A stretch of DNA of 64,000 bases from Dendrolimus kikuchii (Eukaryota; Arthropoda; Insecta; Lepidoptera; Lasiocampidae): positions 15,934,001 through 15,998,000 of the forward strand of contig CM034411.1 in assembly GCA_019925095.2 (NCBI GenBank), written 5' to 3'. The position numbers were made by a program, and so were the translations under genes. The notes beneath the pieces are model-generated. The model had not been told where the DNA came from. It saw only the letters and a program-made list of their open reading frames with translations, and ran no database searches. Every line of letters starts with the position of its first letter. Positions within the stretch are counted from its first letter, which is position 1. Below are positions 45,550 to 56,376 of the stretch, piece after piece.

Positions 45550-45966
45550 TCTATACTAATATTATAAAGAGGGAAAGTTAGTGGGTTTGGATTTTCGGGG
45601 TAATCTCCGGTACTACTGATCCGATTTTGAAAATTCCTTCGCCAGTAGAAAGCTACATTATTCCATAGTGAAATAGGCTATATTTGATTGTTGATTGTGT
45701 TTAATAAATCAAAAAAAATAAAAATGTTTTACGACCAGAAAAGTGGGCACGGGAACGCCTGTGAAATATGTTAAAGCAATAACGTTCCACGCAAAAATTG
45801 CGCATAACTTCGTACGGGGCACTGCGAGTGCTTTCTGCGTTTATGAATTAATTAAAGGTCACAAAGCTTAATTAAACATTGACAAGCATGCGTGCGTGCG
45901 TGTGTGCGTGCGTGGCTACATGTGTATTTTTTATGACACCTAACGAAGCGGGCATGGGTCAGCTAG
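45550..45966 (+). mobile_element. Complete 417-bp non-autonomous Helitron
   Basis: It starts TCTATACTAATATTATAAAG after A and ends GGGTCAG-CTAG before T. It contains a (GCGT)n stretch near the 3' end. It shares all inner blocks with 29261-29665. Confidence 0.82.
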
Positions 45967-46690
45967 TTATTTATAATATTTATTCTAAATACAAATAGGA
46001 AGGTATGGGCGAAATTACGTAAATGGAGAAATAAACAGTTTTGTACACAATACGGACTTAGTTTCTTTGTTATTATTAATTACGTAAAAACCGGGTTAAG
46101 TTTTTGTGTAAGTGAAAATAAAGCCACCGAAGTAGGGTTTAACACACGGCGCAGCCGCGGGGCAAACTACTTTCGAAATGAATACGTTCATTTTCTAAAG
46201 GGAATATCCAAAAAAATTTTTACTGATCCTCCTGTCATTGTTATTGTGAAGTGACCTTTCGTGTTGTCATTTTATCTCGGCTCCTCCCGGCCAGGGATGG
46301 TGAATGGTACCTCCAACAATGGGAATATCGGCCGTGTTTCAGCACTCGCACACCCGCGATAAAAAGTGCGGTCGCCGTAACTTCTTTTCGGACCTTATCT
46401 GCACCCAACCCTAAGTTGAATAAATGATTCTCGATCGTCGGGACTTTGCGGGCCCTGGAATGCCTATCGGCAATTCTGCGGTTTCGAGGTCGCCTTATAA
46501 GTTTTTATTTCAAAGAATGACATATTTGCGAAGTTTTATAACTTTCCCTACGTACTTGGACCGAGAACTTGATCAATGAATGATGGCTCTTCTTAAGTAC
46601 AGATATTGTTAGACCTATAGCGAAATGTGTTTTTTTCATGAGCAAAAAAATCGACGTATGTACTTACCGGGAACAAATCGCAGATGTCTT
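45967..46690. other. Low-repeat region with a GC-rich block
   Basis: 46250-46500 is markedly GC-richer (CGGCTCCTCCCGGCCAGGGA; GGACTTTGCGGGCCCTGGAA) and matches nothing else in the window. It has no long open frame. Confidence 0.4.
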
Positions 46691-46699
46691 AACGAATAT

Positions 46700-46850
46700 C
46701 CAGGTAAAAAGCACCTATAACAAAGGTATATATATGAAGAGATTAATAAAAGTAGATCAAGCAAAAGATGTATGTCGAGATTGTAGCAAGTGGAAATCCA
46801 TCTTTGTCTACCTCTAAGCGAATCAGCCGTGTTATGTATGCATGTACCGA
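46700..46850 (+). mobile_element. Diverged RTE relative, C-terminal scrap
   Basis: The peptide MKRLIKVDQAKDVCRD, then KWKSIFVYL, parallels the VMNVKEASEVCKNKPKWRSV end of family 1. It is close to the 24990 copy. Confidence 0.6.
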
Positions 46851-47360
46851 CTGAAAATAATGTCTAAGATTCTATGGAACTCCTAAGTGAACGCTACCGT
46901 TGTTCGTCTACTATATTTCTTTATCGGTTTAAACTGGGACAGCGGTATGAGGTCGGACAAGGAGCCAAATCACCGGTGAATCGGCTCGCAAGTGGGTCAC
47001 GTTGTGGGGCCCACGCCTCCTCCAATCAACAACGGAACTAAACGAAACATCGATAATGAGCTAAATATAAACCTTATTGTGTTTGCGCCCTTTTCACGTG
47101 ATTCATATTTGAATTATTCTAAGGCTTAGGGCATAACAAATCTAGAGCAATCTATAGAATTTCAGTGGTTACCTAAATGGAATTCGCTATCTCGAGTTTT
47201 GAAGATGTAACTTAGCAGAATTTACTAACGGCAAGTCTGTATTCTACATATCTCAAAAAATTACGAATGATTCACAGAATATTTTGATTACATATGCATT
47301 CTTATTAGGTTTCCGTCACATCTTCCAACGATCGGTCAGGGGCTGGCAACACTGCCGCTT

Positions 47361-47700
47361 CAGCCGAAGATTTTTTTATTAATTTTTATTGCCTTTAGCA
47401 GGCAAAGAGGCAGACGGCCCACCTGATGGAACGGGGTGTCGTTAACGCGTTGCCGATCTCTAACAAATTTTATAACGCCCTTCTTAAAGAACCCCATGTC
47501 ACAGCGCAAAGGGAAAACCGCGGCGGGAAGTTCCCTCCAGAGGCCAGGTCATTGTTGTACGCGTAATAAATGTTCTGGAGAATAGTTGCGTAGTTGAACG
47601 TGGGAGCTCAAGGAAATGGGGGTGAATATCTCGTCGCTGGTGAGCGGTGGTGGTGGTGAGTTCCTCGAGACACTCCCCCTTATAGAAGATTAGAAGATAT
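47361..47700 (-). mobile_element. Retroelement sharing the SINE-A 3' end
   Basis: On the plus strand TTTTTATTGCCTTTAGCAGG, CAAAGAGGCAGACGGCCCAC and CTGATGGA match the SINE-A 3' terminus in reverse. The following ~270 bp (GGGGTGTCGTTAACGCGTTG; GGCGGGAAGTTCCCTCCAGA) do not match SINE-A. It may be the 3'UTR of a LINE that SINE-A parasitises. Confidence 0.55.
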
Positions 47701-48750
47701 CAAACGGCGCAAATATGGAGCCTTCAGACAAGGTTACATATTTGTCTCTTGGGGGTTGAAACATAGGGTCCGTGGAGACCACCGTTAAAGAGGTGTTTAG
47801 CGGCACCACTAATCAATCTAAACCATCCCGGAATCCAATTGAGCATACACAAAAGTAATTTCACCTAAATCCTGGAACCCGATTGCAACGCCACCTACCT
47901 GCTTGAAATTTGAATCTAAACCATCCCGGGACCCACTTGAACACACATAAATATAATTCACGTAAATCAGACAAATGAAAATGAGTTTAAATGCAGTCAG
48001 CAGGAAAGATCATAACAAATGAATGGCTAGACTGACGTCGTGACTGATGTTTTTTAATGATTTTTTTTATTGATGAATATCATATTTTAATACTTATTAT
48101 CCTATTCCGGACGAAGACAATTCCAAAAGCACAAAAGTCATAAAAATTGGTCCAGTCGTTCTTCGAGTTATAAATGGTGTAACTAACACGACTTTGTTTT
48201 ATATATATATATAGATAAAAAGAGTCAGTTGACTTGGGTATCAATTAACCACCCTATGATTCTCATTCAATATTCCAATCTCACATTGGTGGCAAGCTTT
48301 TACAAACCTTTCAATTTCATGTGAGGATTGAACCGTTCCATCAAAACCTTTTGACATTTCCGCTATCTCACCCTAATACCTCCGTTATGGACCCTTTAGG
48401 AGTGACCTCCATTCAAATAAACGTCTGACCTTCGTCTGCTTTCCAACCGCTCTAAGACCTGTTGAATGAATTATCAAGGCTTTATCAGACTTTAGGACCG
48501 AATTTGTGCTAAGACCCGTCTGCTATAAGTTGCCTTGTAATATGACTTATTATTATAATTTTGTGAGCCACTTCTACCTAAAGATTCAATGTAGACTAGA
48601 CAAGTTATTAAGGTTCATTTTTTTTTGTAGTGGCGTTAATAATAAATTATATTTTGAAGTGAATACTTCTTTAGGAATATTGGGCAAATGGGCACTTTTG
48701 ATATGGGGAAAAACCACACGACTCGCGTGATCGTCACGATCAGATACAAA
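47701..48750. other. No gene seen
   Basis: It has Helitron-like debris near 48110-48220 (GGTCCAGTCGTTCTTCGAG, then an AT run and AGATA). The rest is without recognised features. Confidence 0.35.
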
Positions 48751-48754
48751 GCTT

Positions 48755-48955
48755 TCACTTCTGACGTGCACTTCTACGACTACAAGTTTTTTTATATCGT
48801 CGTCAGCCATTCGCAGTTCATTGCTGGACTTAGGCCTCCCGAAGTCGGTACCCACTCATCCCTGTCCTCTGACTTCCTTATCCAGCACCTACCGGCGACC
48901 TTGCACAGGTCGTCGGTCCATCGGGCTGGAGGGCGTCCGACACCGACCAGCCCGG
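48755..48955 (-). mobile_element. RTE LINE (family 3) 3' fragment
   Basis: CAGTTCATTGCTGGACTTAG and GTCGTCGGTCCATCGGGCTG, then GAGGGCGTC, are the reverse complement of the 6203-6481 type. Confidence 0.8.
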
Positions 48956-48967
48956 TGACAGTGACTT

Positions 48968-49200
48968 TTATCCGAGAAAGAATACAATTTCCTGCGGCCA
49001 GGGTATTTACCCGACTGGATGGCTACCACCCCTGGTCTAGAGTATGCCGCCATAACAATCTTGAGTTGTGTTCCGGCATTAGTGACCAGGTGCCAGTCTC
49101 CCTTAAGAGAGCAGCAGCTCATATCCATATGCATTGGTAATCGCTTTCCATCAAGCGGGCCGTCAGCCTGTTTGCTGAACTCATGAATTAAATCAAATAA
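48968..49200 (+). mobile_element. SINE-A copy 13 (internal deletion)
   Basis: ATCCGAGAAAGAATACAATT to GCTGAACTCATGAATTAAAT. The GCGGCCTGTCGTAAGAGGCG block is missing. It directly follows the RTE fragment. Confidence 0.8.
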
Positions 49201-49203
49201 AAA

Positions 49204-49640
49204 GATTTTTTATTGCGAAGCTGAAAACTGGGAGACGGTCTAATTAATGGAAAGTGATTATTACCGTCAAGTATAGATGTTTGCAACACCAGTTACGAAG
49301 CCAACGCTGTGCCACTCCTTAGGATATGATTCCCGTAATCCATCACAAGGGGCCGCGCGGATCAGTGGGGGATAGACCCGTAAACTTCCCCTACCCTGTT
49401 GGAGAAGAGGGTACCCTAAGTGAGATAGCCAAGCGTCGCGGTACCGCAGATGAAGTACCTTTATTAGTGGGTAGTTTGACGACCGATATACCTCCGCTCG
49501 GAGGTCACGTTGGGCATATGACCGATCAAGAGTCCCACACATCCCTTGGATTAATACCTTCTCCCAAGCCGGAGGACTGCGTCCCAAGAAAAGGCCTTCC
49601 CCTGCGTCATCAAAAAAAAGAGGAAGGGGAAAGTGGATCA
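49204..49640 (-). mobile_element. Second longer element sharing the SINE-A 3' module
   Basis: 49204-49295 resembles the SINE-A 3' end (TTTTTTATTGCGAAGC; TGGAAAGTGATTATTACCGT; GTTTGCAACACCAG). The remaining ~340 bp (CCCCTACCCTGTTGGAGAAG; GAGGACTGCGTCCCAAGAAA) are unlike it. A 124-codon plus-strand frame here has no known motif. Confidence 0.5.
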
Positions 49641-50455
49641 TTAGAACTCTCGCTCATCATACAAAACTTGATAATCTCAAGGATAACCGTTTCACAGTGA
49701 TATTCTGTGTTTGCGTGGTATCACACCCATGTAAACGGCCTAGTGTACTCAAGGTCATTGCAGCATGGCTCTACCACGTTCAAACTACTTAACATGTTTC
49801 TCCCAATCGCAATATGCGAGCAGCCGGTGCGGCGTAATAGACCGCGGCATGTATCAGACAAGCCACGTAACGATTCCCTGATATATGTCGAACATCAACT
49901 CGCTTGTCATGCAGAACGAGTGTCGGCAATAAATCCTATTTGCCAGCGCAAAAGCGTTATTTTCCTCTAACACATTCACTCCTTATGTCGCAAAGCACTG
50001 TGATAAATTCGACCCTTGAAAATGCAAAAGTCGTGAGGGAAAAACGTTATGAGGCTTTCAATGGATAGTTTTCTTTCAATATTAATGGTATTGGTGGCAG
50101 TTGCTTCTTTTAAAATAAAACTCGATGTGGACTGGATTGTATGAATATTATATTATTGGCATTATTTACAATTAAACTATACATAGAAGAAATAAATACA
50201 GAGAATGCGTATTGGTGCTATTGTATGTGAGCAAGGTGAAGAGAATGAGCAAGTGAGTGCGCGAGTGTTTTTTCCGGCCTCCAAGGCCACTTCTATATCC
50301 CACGTTCCGTCCGACGCCTAGCTGCTAATTGTGCGAGCTATGGGCGTCGGCCGGGTCAGGGGGGTGCTCTCTGTCCGCAACAAATGGATATAAGTATATT
50401 TAGCTCTACCAGTGATACTTTGTTTACAACAAATTGCGAATGTAATATGTAATAA
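49641..50455. other. No feature recognised
   Basis: Mixed-composition spacer; no repeat ends or coding features seen. Confidence 0.35.
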
Positions 50456-50466
50456 AGCTTACATTA

Positions 50467-50757
50467 TCCGTGGAGGAAGGGAGAAATAATACAATTTCCT
50501 GCGTTGGCGCGGCCTGTCGTAGAAGGTGACAAAACAACCCACAGCTAGATGGTAGCCTATTTGCCTATTTGAATGACTACCACCCCTGGTCTGGAGTACG
50601 CCGCCATAACAACCCTGTGTTACGGCATTAGAAGCCAAGTTCCAGTCTCTCTTTAGAAAGCAGCACATTGGTAGCACCTTTATTGTTCCAATGTCCAACG
50701 GGCTTTCCATCATGTGGGCCGTTTGCCTGTCTACTGAACTCATGCAATAAAAAAAGT
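50467..50757 (+). mobile_element. SINE-A copy 14
   Basis: TATCCGTGGAGGAAGGGAGA (near 50467) to AACTCATGCAATAAAAAAAG. Moderately diverged. Confidence 0.82.
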
Positions 50758-50951
50758 ATTATATTACATTTCGCAAACAAAAACATTCCACCGCGTTTCG
50801 ATTTAAATTTCTAGTTACTATGGTAATAATGCCCAGATCGTATAACATGTACGCTAAAGCCCTAATTTTAAACTTTTATTTACAAACCGTTCAATACTCC
50901 AGGAGCCCGTACGTGACGTTTAATTAAAATTGTTCCAATTGTTCCAACACT

Positions 50952-51068
50952 CGGCGGGGCGTCGCACCGCGTTGTGGCGCACCGGGTCATGACACACCGC
51001 GTCACGTTGCACCGCGTCAGACGCGTCATGTCGCACCGCGTCAAGTGGTGTTGCGTCATGTCGCGTCG
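50952..51068 (+). repeat. GC-rich degenerate minisatellite
   Basis: Repeated CACCGCGTCA and GCGTCATGTCGCACCGCG words in slightly varied units of about 12-16 bp, in an AT-rich setting. Confidence 0.7.
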
Positions 51069-51105
51069 CAGTATGTTCAGAAGTAATAATGTATTCCGTG
51101 ACTGT

Positions 51106-51136
51106 AGAAGTCGAAAAGTTCTTTTTTACTTTTCGA
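51106..51136. other. Short perfect hairpin
   Basis: AGTCGAAAAG and CTTTTCGACT are separated by 10 bases, just after the GC-rich minisatellite. Its function is unknown; it could be half of a small transposon. Confidence 0.5.
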
Positions 51137-51139
51137 CTC

Positions 51140-52004
51140 GAATGGCACCGTAAGTTAAAGTTGGCGAAGAAACGACGATCTGAATACTTTTTGTCCGAGG
51201 GTTGCTAGTGCCAGACTTATTGGATTTACGTCGAGTTTTGGATAGAAATGTCAATATTTTTCTGTTTAAATGTATGTTTTCATATAGTTTTCATTTATAT
51301 AAATCGATCCTTACAAACTACATTACATTATAATAATACAGTATGTGTTTTGAAGTGAAACTTCTTTAGAATCGTTGTGATTTGAAACTCGGTGTAACGA
51401 AAAAGCGACACTAAAAAGAGACACATAAATCTATAGGACTACGCCTGCGAGAGAATGAGATACGAGTTTTACATTGTGCAGCACAGATTGGAGAGTCGAT
51501 AAGACTGATGATTAAACATAGGTCCAATTTGGACCGAAACAAAACCGATAATAATATTTTTTTGACTAAAACGGTGAAAAATTTAAAGTGATACTTAAGA
51601 AGTTTATTTTGAATTATAAATAATATAAATGTTTTAAAGATTTTCTTTAGTACTTCAAATTTCGTATTTTAAAACTTAAATATATTATAACGATATAATA
51701 ATGTATGAAATGTGACGTCACGAAATTGAGAATCCCTTCCACCCTTTGTCACTTTGTTTCACTTCTACTGCGCCTGAATGTGAACTCCACACACACGATT
51801 TCTTTTTCCAAAATCAGCCGATTTGATTGCTGACGAGGGCTCACGAGAGTAATTGATTTATAAAAAAATCTAAGGACACTAATTTAGTTTTCGTCAAAAT
51901 CGAGCCCGAGACTTGAATGTTCTTCGCTATTTCGTATAGATAGATTTTGGCTCTGACGCGACGAGTTGAAAGTCTCGTCCTTTTTTGAAGTCGGCTCTCT
52001 CTTT
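51140..52004. other. No feature recognised
   Basis: AT-rich; no coding or repeat structure that I can support. Confidence 0.35.
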
Positions 52005-52330
52005 TATTTCACATTCTCCCAATTATCTGGGGTCGGCACAATATGTCTTTTTCTTCCATACTCCTCTATTCTGCCATACGTTTTCTGTCACCTCTTTTTG
52101 GTCTACTTTTACATTTAGATCCATCATTCTCACAGTTTAACATTCTTCTTATCACGTGACTTTCATCCCTCCTCATTACATGCCCATACCACCTCAGTCT
52201 TCTTCCTCTCAATTTTTCAGTCACGGGTGCAACTTTCAAAGATCCCCTTATGTACTCATTTCTAACCTCATCCATTCTTGTAACATCACAAATCCATCGC
52301 AAATTCTCATCTCAGCTGAGTGGAGCTCTT
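52005..52330 (-). mobile_element. RTE-like LINE family 2 C-terminal fragment
   Basis: The minus strand reads [40 protein letters not shown] and SHVIRRMLNCENDGS. A UTR piece with CCGACCCCAGATAATTGGGA follows. It is a dead fragment. Confidence 0.82.
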
Positions 52331-52444
52331 GTTTGAAGTCGGCTAAAAAGCGGAAACCTCCGCTGTGTAAATGATATGCACTTGGCCGATGGTTGAGATT
52401 GCCGTGTTTGAAGTGTATAATGAAATAGACACCACTCCTTCTGA

Positions 52445-52612
52445 GGACTTAGTGCGAGTTTTTTACTTCTCGAACGCGTTCGTCAACGCAATTTGCTATG
52501 GGAATGTTTAGCGACATCTCGTATCACGTGAAGGGAATGTATATCGTTTCATACAAAATTTCATTCACTTGAACATGATCGAGTAATAAAAAAAACTCGC
52601 GATGAGCACACT
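52445..52612. mobile_element. MITE family M1, copy c
   Basis: GGACTTAGTGCGAGTTTTTT and AAAAAACTCGCGATGAGCAC are inverted ends. The inner arms are decayed. Confidence 0.68.
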
Positions 52613-53108
52613 GCTTTCATTATGGATCTGAGTTTTCAACTGCTTTCCGAAACTCGGGATATTGAACAATTGTTAATTTGCGTAACAATTTCGGTCCGGA
52701 CAAATGGCAGCCCTGCTTTCCCCTCGTGTAACTTTTGGACATTTTTCTCGTCGGCCGCCAAAGCTCCGGCGCTAATATTTCATGCTTTGTACCAGACCTA
52801 GAATTAATGAGGTCTCGTCAGAACCTGTTTCACGTTTTTTTTTGTTGTTAGTCGATTTCTTTTTGTCGTTCTTTGTGATCGAGCGGGGACTTTATCGCAA
52901 ATTCGCAATCTCGTTTGTGTTATTGGAAAATTTATAAAAGCTTACAAACTTTCAGGGTCTTAGGGTTCTTTACGTCAGTTCTTAAGATTATTCGTCAGCG
53001 GCGAACATTTCGGGAGTGGATCTTTGTGAACCAAGTTTACTTTCACTGAATTGATGTCGCTGATTTTCATGTCAACAATTAGCAATGTAAATGATAATTA
53101 TTTACTTG
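52613..53108. other. No feature recognised
   Basis: Fairly complex sequence with no repeat match in the window. No coding frame is supported. Confidence 0.35.
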
Positions 53109-53111
53109 ACT

Positions 53112-53218
53112 TGGTTCCAGTCTCCCTTTACAGAGCGGCAGCACTTTGGATGGTAACCGCTTTTCATCAGGTGGGCCGTCTGCCTGTCTGCTAAACTCAT
53201 GCAATACAAAAAAAAATA
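53112..53218 (+). mobile_element. SINE-A copy 15 (3' part)
   Basis: TTGGTTCCAGTCTCCCTTTA to ACTCATGCAATACAAAAAAA. Confidence 0.78.
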
Positions 53219-53310
53219 CAAATATGGTTTGGACCTATAAAAATACATAGCCTCTGCTTTAATAATGTGTTATCTTGAAGTGTTTTAACTTTCAAAAAAT
53301 AATTGCGATG

Positions 53311-53555
53311 ATTTTTTTAATTTTTTTTATTGCAGGAGTTCAGCAGACAGGCAGACGGGCCACTTGATGGAAAGCGGTTACCACCGCCTATGGACATTTG
53401 CAACACCAAAGGTGCTACAAATGCGCTGCTGCTCTCTTAAGGGAGACTGGAACCTAGTCACTAATGCCGGAACATAACTCAAGGTTGTTATGGCGACATA
53501 CTTTAGACCAGGGGTGGTCGCAATCCAGTCAGGCAAACGCCCTACCACCTGGCAA
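53311..53555 (-). mobile_element. SINE-A copy 16 (5'-truncated)
   Basis: TTTTTTTTATTGCAGGAGTT to CGCCCTACCACCTGGCA. It is in opposite orientation to copy 15, with the A-tails facing each other ~90 bp apart. Confidence 0.85.
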
Positions 53556-53916
53556 ATGAAGAATGGAATAATTACTTTTTTACTATCAATTTTAATGATC
53601 AAATAGTAAAAAATATGATTTGTCGAACTTATTAAGTTATTGAAGCAAAGAGTCGCCATGGCTACAGAAATTCCGTCTTTAAATCAAAATTCTTAAAACG
53701 TTGTCAAAAGATGGGCTATCAAAGACCTTCCAGAAAGTTCAAACAAATAAAGCAAACACTGAGCGATACCTGCGTCGTTCTGAGAATTAACACACCGCAC
53801 GCCGTCTGGCCTCTTGTTTCACATTGCTGTAACATTGTAAATACAGTTGCCATGGGAGCAGCGATGTTTAAATAAGGTGTTTCATGGACATTGGGGAGAA
53901 ATGGGGAGAAATTTTA

Positions 53917-54229
53917 TCCGTGCAGGAACGCAGAAAGAATACAATTTCCTGCGGCCGGGCGGCCTGTCGTAAGAGACGACTAAATAATCCACAGCCAGGT
54001 GGTAGGGCATTTGCCCGACTGGATGGTTACCACCCCTGGTCTAGAGCATGCCGCCATAACAACTTTGAGTTGTGTTCCGGCATTAGTGACCAGGTTCCAG
54101 ACTCCCTTAAGAGAGCAGCATCGCATTTGTAGCACCTTTGGTGTTGCAAATGTCCATAGGCGATGGTAACCGCTTTCCATTCAGTGGGCCGTCTGCCTGT
54201 CTGCTGAACTCCTGCAATTAAAAAAAAAT
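53917..54229 (+). mobile_element. SINE-A copy 17 (full length)
   Basis: TTATCCGTGCAGGAACGCAG through GCGGCCTGTCGTAAGAGACG to CTCCTGCAATTAAAAAAAA. Confidence 0.88.
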
Positions 54230-54263
54230 GGACGATCTTCTTTACGTTTTGGATCATTGATAT

Positions 54264-54345
54264 TACAGTGTAAACTACATATAACGTCACTCGATTTAAC
54301 GAGACTCCTTTATGTATTATTCGCTATAACTTATAGGATTTAGTC
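54264..54345 (+). mobile_element. pogo-like left end
   Basis: After TTA, CAGTGTAAACTACATATAAC and GTCACTCGATTTAACG match the left end of 25454-25947. Confidence 0.65.
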
Positions 54346-54454
54346 ATATGGGGCCACCAGAGACAATTGTATATTTTACTATAGGACGCTTTGAAGATTT
54401 TTGCGAAAAAATAAAATGTGATATTTTTGTTGTGTATTTATAATTTTAAAAAAT

Positions 54455-54828
54455 ACTAGTGGTCGACATTCGACCATTATTAATTTAAATTGTATGTTTG
54501 GACATTAACAAGGTTCTGTTGTCAAAGACTATACTTCTATAATCACAGATTTCGCCAAGGCTACATACGCTGTTAATTTGACTTTAACAATAAACAAAAG
54601 AGTATATATGCGTATGTATGTCAAATACATGGTAGTGTGTGTGTAATTTTTTTTTATTGATTTACTGCATTTTTATGTATAATTAATAATAAAAAATTAG
54701 CGTTCTTCGCTCCTTTTCTATGTAAACTATAAATGCGAAATTTCATACTCCTCCGTCCGCGCAATTTTCGTAAAAAGAGGTACAAAGGTTTTGCTTCACG
54801 TATTAATATATGATAATCGAGTAGCAAC
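54455..54828. repeat. Interspersed repeat R2, copy 2
   Basis: Colinear with 28650-29028 (GGTTCTGTTGTCAAAGACTA; GCGCAATTTTCGTAAAAAGA). Confidence 0.65.
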
Positions 54829-55166
54829 AATTCGGAAATTTATCTATTTCAAAGTTGTTTAACGATGTCTTATTGAAATATACAAATAAATTCGTTTTTA
54901 TAAGAATAATATTTTGAAATGCAGAGAAACTTATAACAAGCAATCTGTGTAGATGAAAAAGAATATTACCTATGTATATTTAAATATTTATTATACTTTT
55001 ATTTTATAAACTGTGAAAAATGCTTATTAAATATAAATATGTTTTTCTTTGAAACTGTTCAATGTAGCTTTATAATAACTTAAAGTTTTTGATAGTCTAG
55101 ACTTTTATTGGAGACAAACAAGGGCACATTCTAAAAGTAGGTATCATTTATTATTAGGGATCATAT

Positions 55167-55638
55167 TGTTACGAGTTGCAGGACTCGAATTTAAATGCCG
55201 TTAGAATTACTAAAGAATTTATTAGAACTATACAAACTCGTATAACACAGGTAGAACTATAACTGAACACAACCAGTGCAACCGTAATGCACGATTCAAT
55301 AACACGCGCAAAGTCCGTCACTAAATAGATTACCGAATGTACACAAGTCTTGTCGCTGGGCTGGTTATCGCTCGACTCCCGATGTCGCCATTACACCATT
55401 GCTTTATACTGCACCGATGCAATATGTCTGCCCAACCGCGTGGACCGAATTTCTTAGAATCACTTCAACACACCTGGCTAATGACTGCCATAAAATATTA
55501 CAATACACAAGGGGCTGTTTTCTAATCACAATTTTTAAACAAAGTAAACAAAAGAAGTCCAAATGCGGAAAGGTAATAAAGTGTGCTTTTATGGTATACA
55601 GGTGTGAATCCACTTTTGTCGGCGTGTAGGTTGTAACA
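55167..55638 (+). mobile_element. Possible solo LTR (472 bp)
   Basis: It begins TGTTACGAGTTGCAGG and ends GGTTGTAACA, giving a 6-bp inverted terminal repeat TGTTAC/GTAACA. An AATAAA lies about 65 bp before the end, as in an LTR poly-A signal. The flanking 4 bp are similar but not identical (ATAT/ATAC). There is no internal retroelement and no second copy. Confidence 0.4.
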
Positions 55639-55804
55639 ATACGATAGAGCCATGCTGAAAGCAGTATTGATTGCTTGATTGCAGCTTTCAGGGCTGGTTC
55701 GATTGGTATGATACCACGCTATTACAAAATATCGGCGTTAAATAGTTAGCTTTAAAATAATTATTAGAGATGCCACGAATAATAATTTGGCCGAATATTG
55801 ATTT

Positions 55805-56115
55805 TTTATCTGTGCAGGGATGGAGAAAGAATACAATTTCCTGCGGCCGGGCGGCCTGTCGTAAAAGGTGACAAAACAACCCACAGCGAGTTGTTAGAAC
55901 ATTTGCCCGACTGGATGGCTACCACCCCTGGTCTAAAATATGTCGCCAAAACAACCTTGAGTTGTGTTCCGGCATTAGTGACCAGGTTCCAGTCTCCCTT
56001 AAGAAAGCAGCAGCGCATTTGTAGCACCTTTGTTGCAAATGTCTTATAAGCGATGATAATCGCTTTCCATGAAGTGGGCCGTCTGCCTATCTGCTGAACT
56101 CCTGCAGTGAAAAAA
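55805..56115 (+). mobile_element. SINE-A copy 18
   Basis: TTATCTGTGCAGGGATGGAG to CTCCTGCAGTGAAAAAAAA, near full length, 25 bp inside the left end of the hAT-like element. Confidence 0.87.
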
Positions 56116-56376
56116 AACCCAATATTCGACCACGCTCTCGGCTTAAGCGCAGAATAGGCTAACCAATGTTCGGCGTAAGATATGTATATTTCGCGCGTAG
56201 CAGGTTAGTATTGAAGCAATATTTTCTTGCTTTCTCGCGAATGATAGGTACACATATAATAATTAAAACTATGTTCTAATGGTTATAAGTAAGTAAGTTA
56301 TATATTATTCGATTCTGATATAGGAGCTGCATACGTCTAGTCATCGCAGCGGACAACGAACTGCTGGCTAGTACAA

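Noticed and set aside
49326..49700. 124-codon plus-strand frame with an equally long antisense frame
   Set aside because: It lies in the body of a repeat sharing the SINE-A 3' end. No motif was recognised and there is no splice support.
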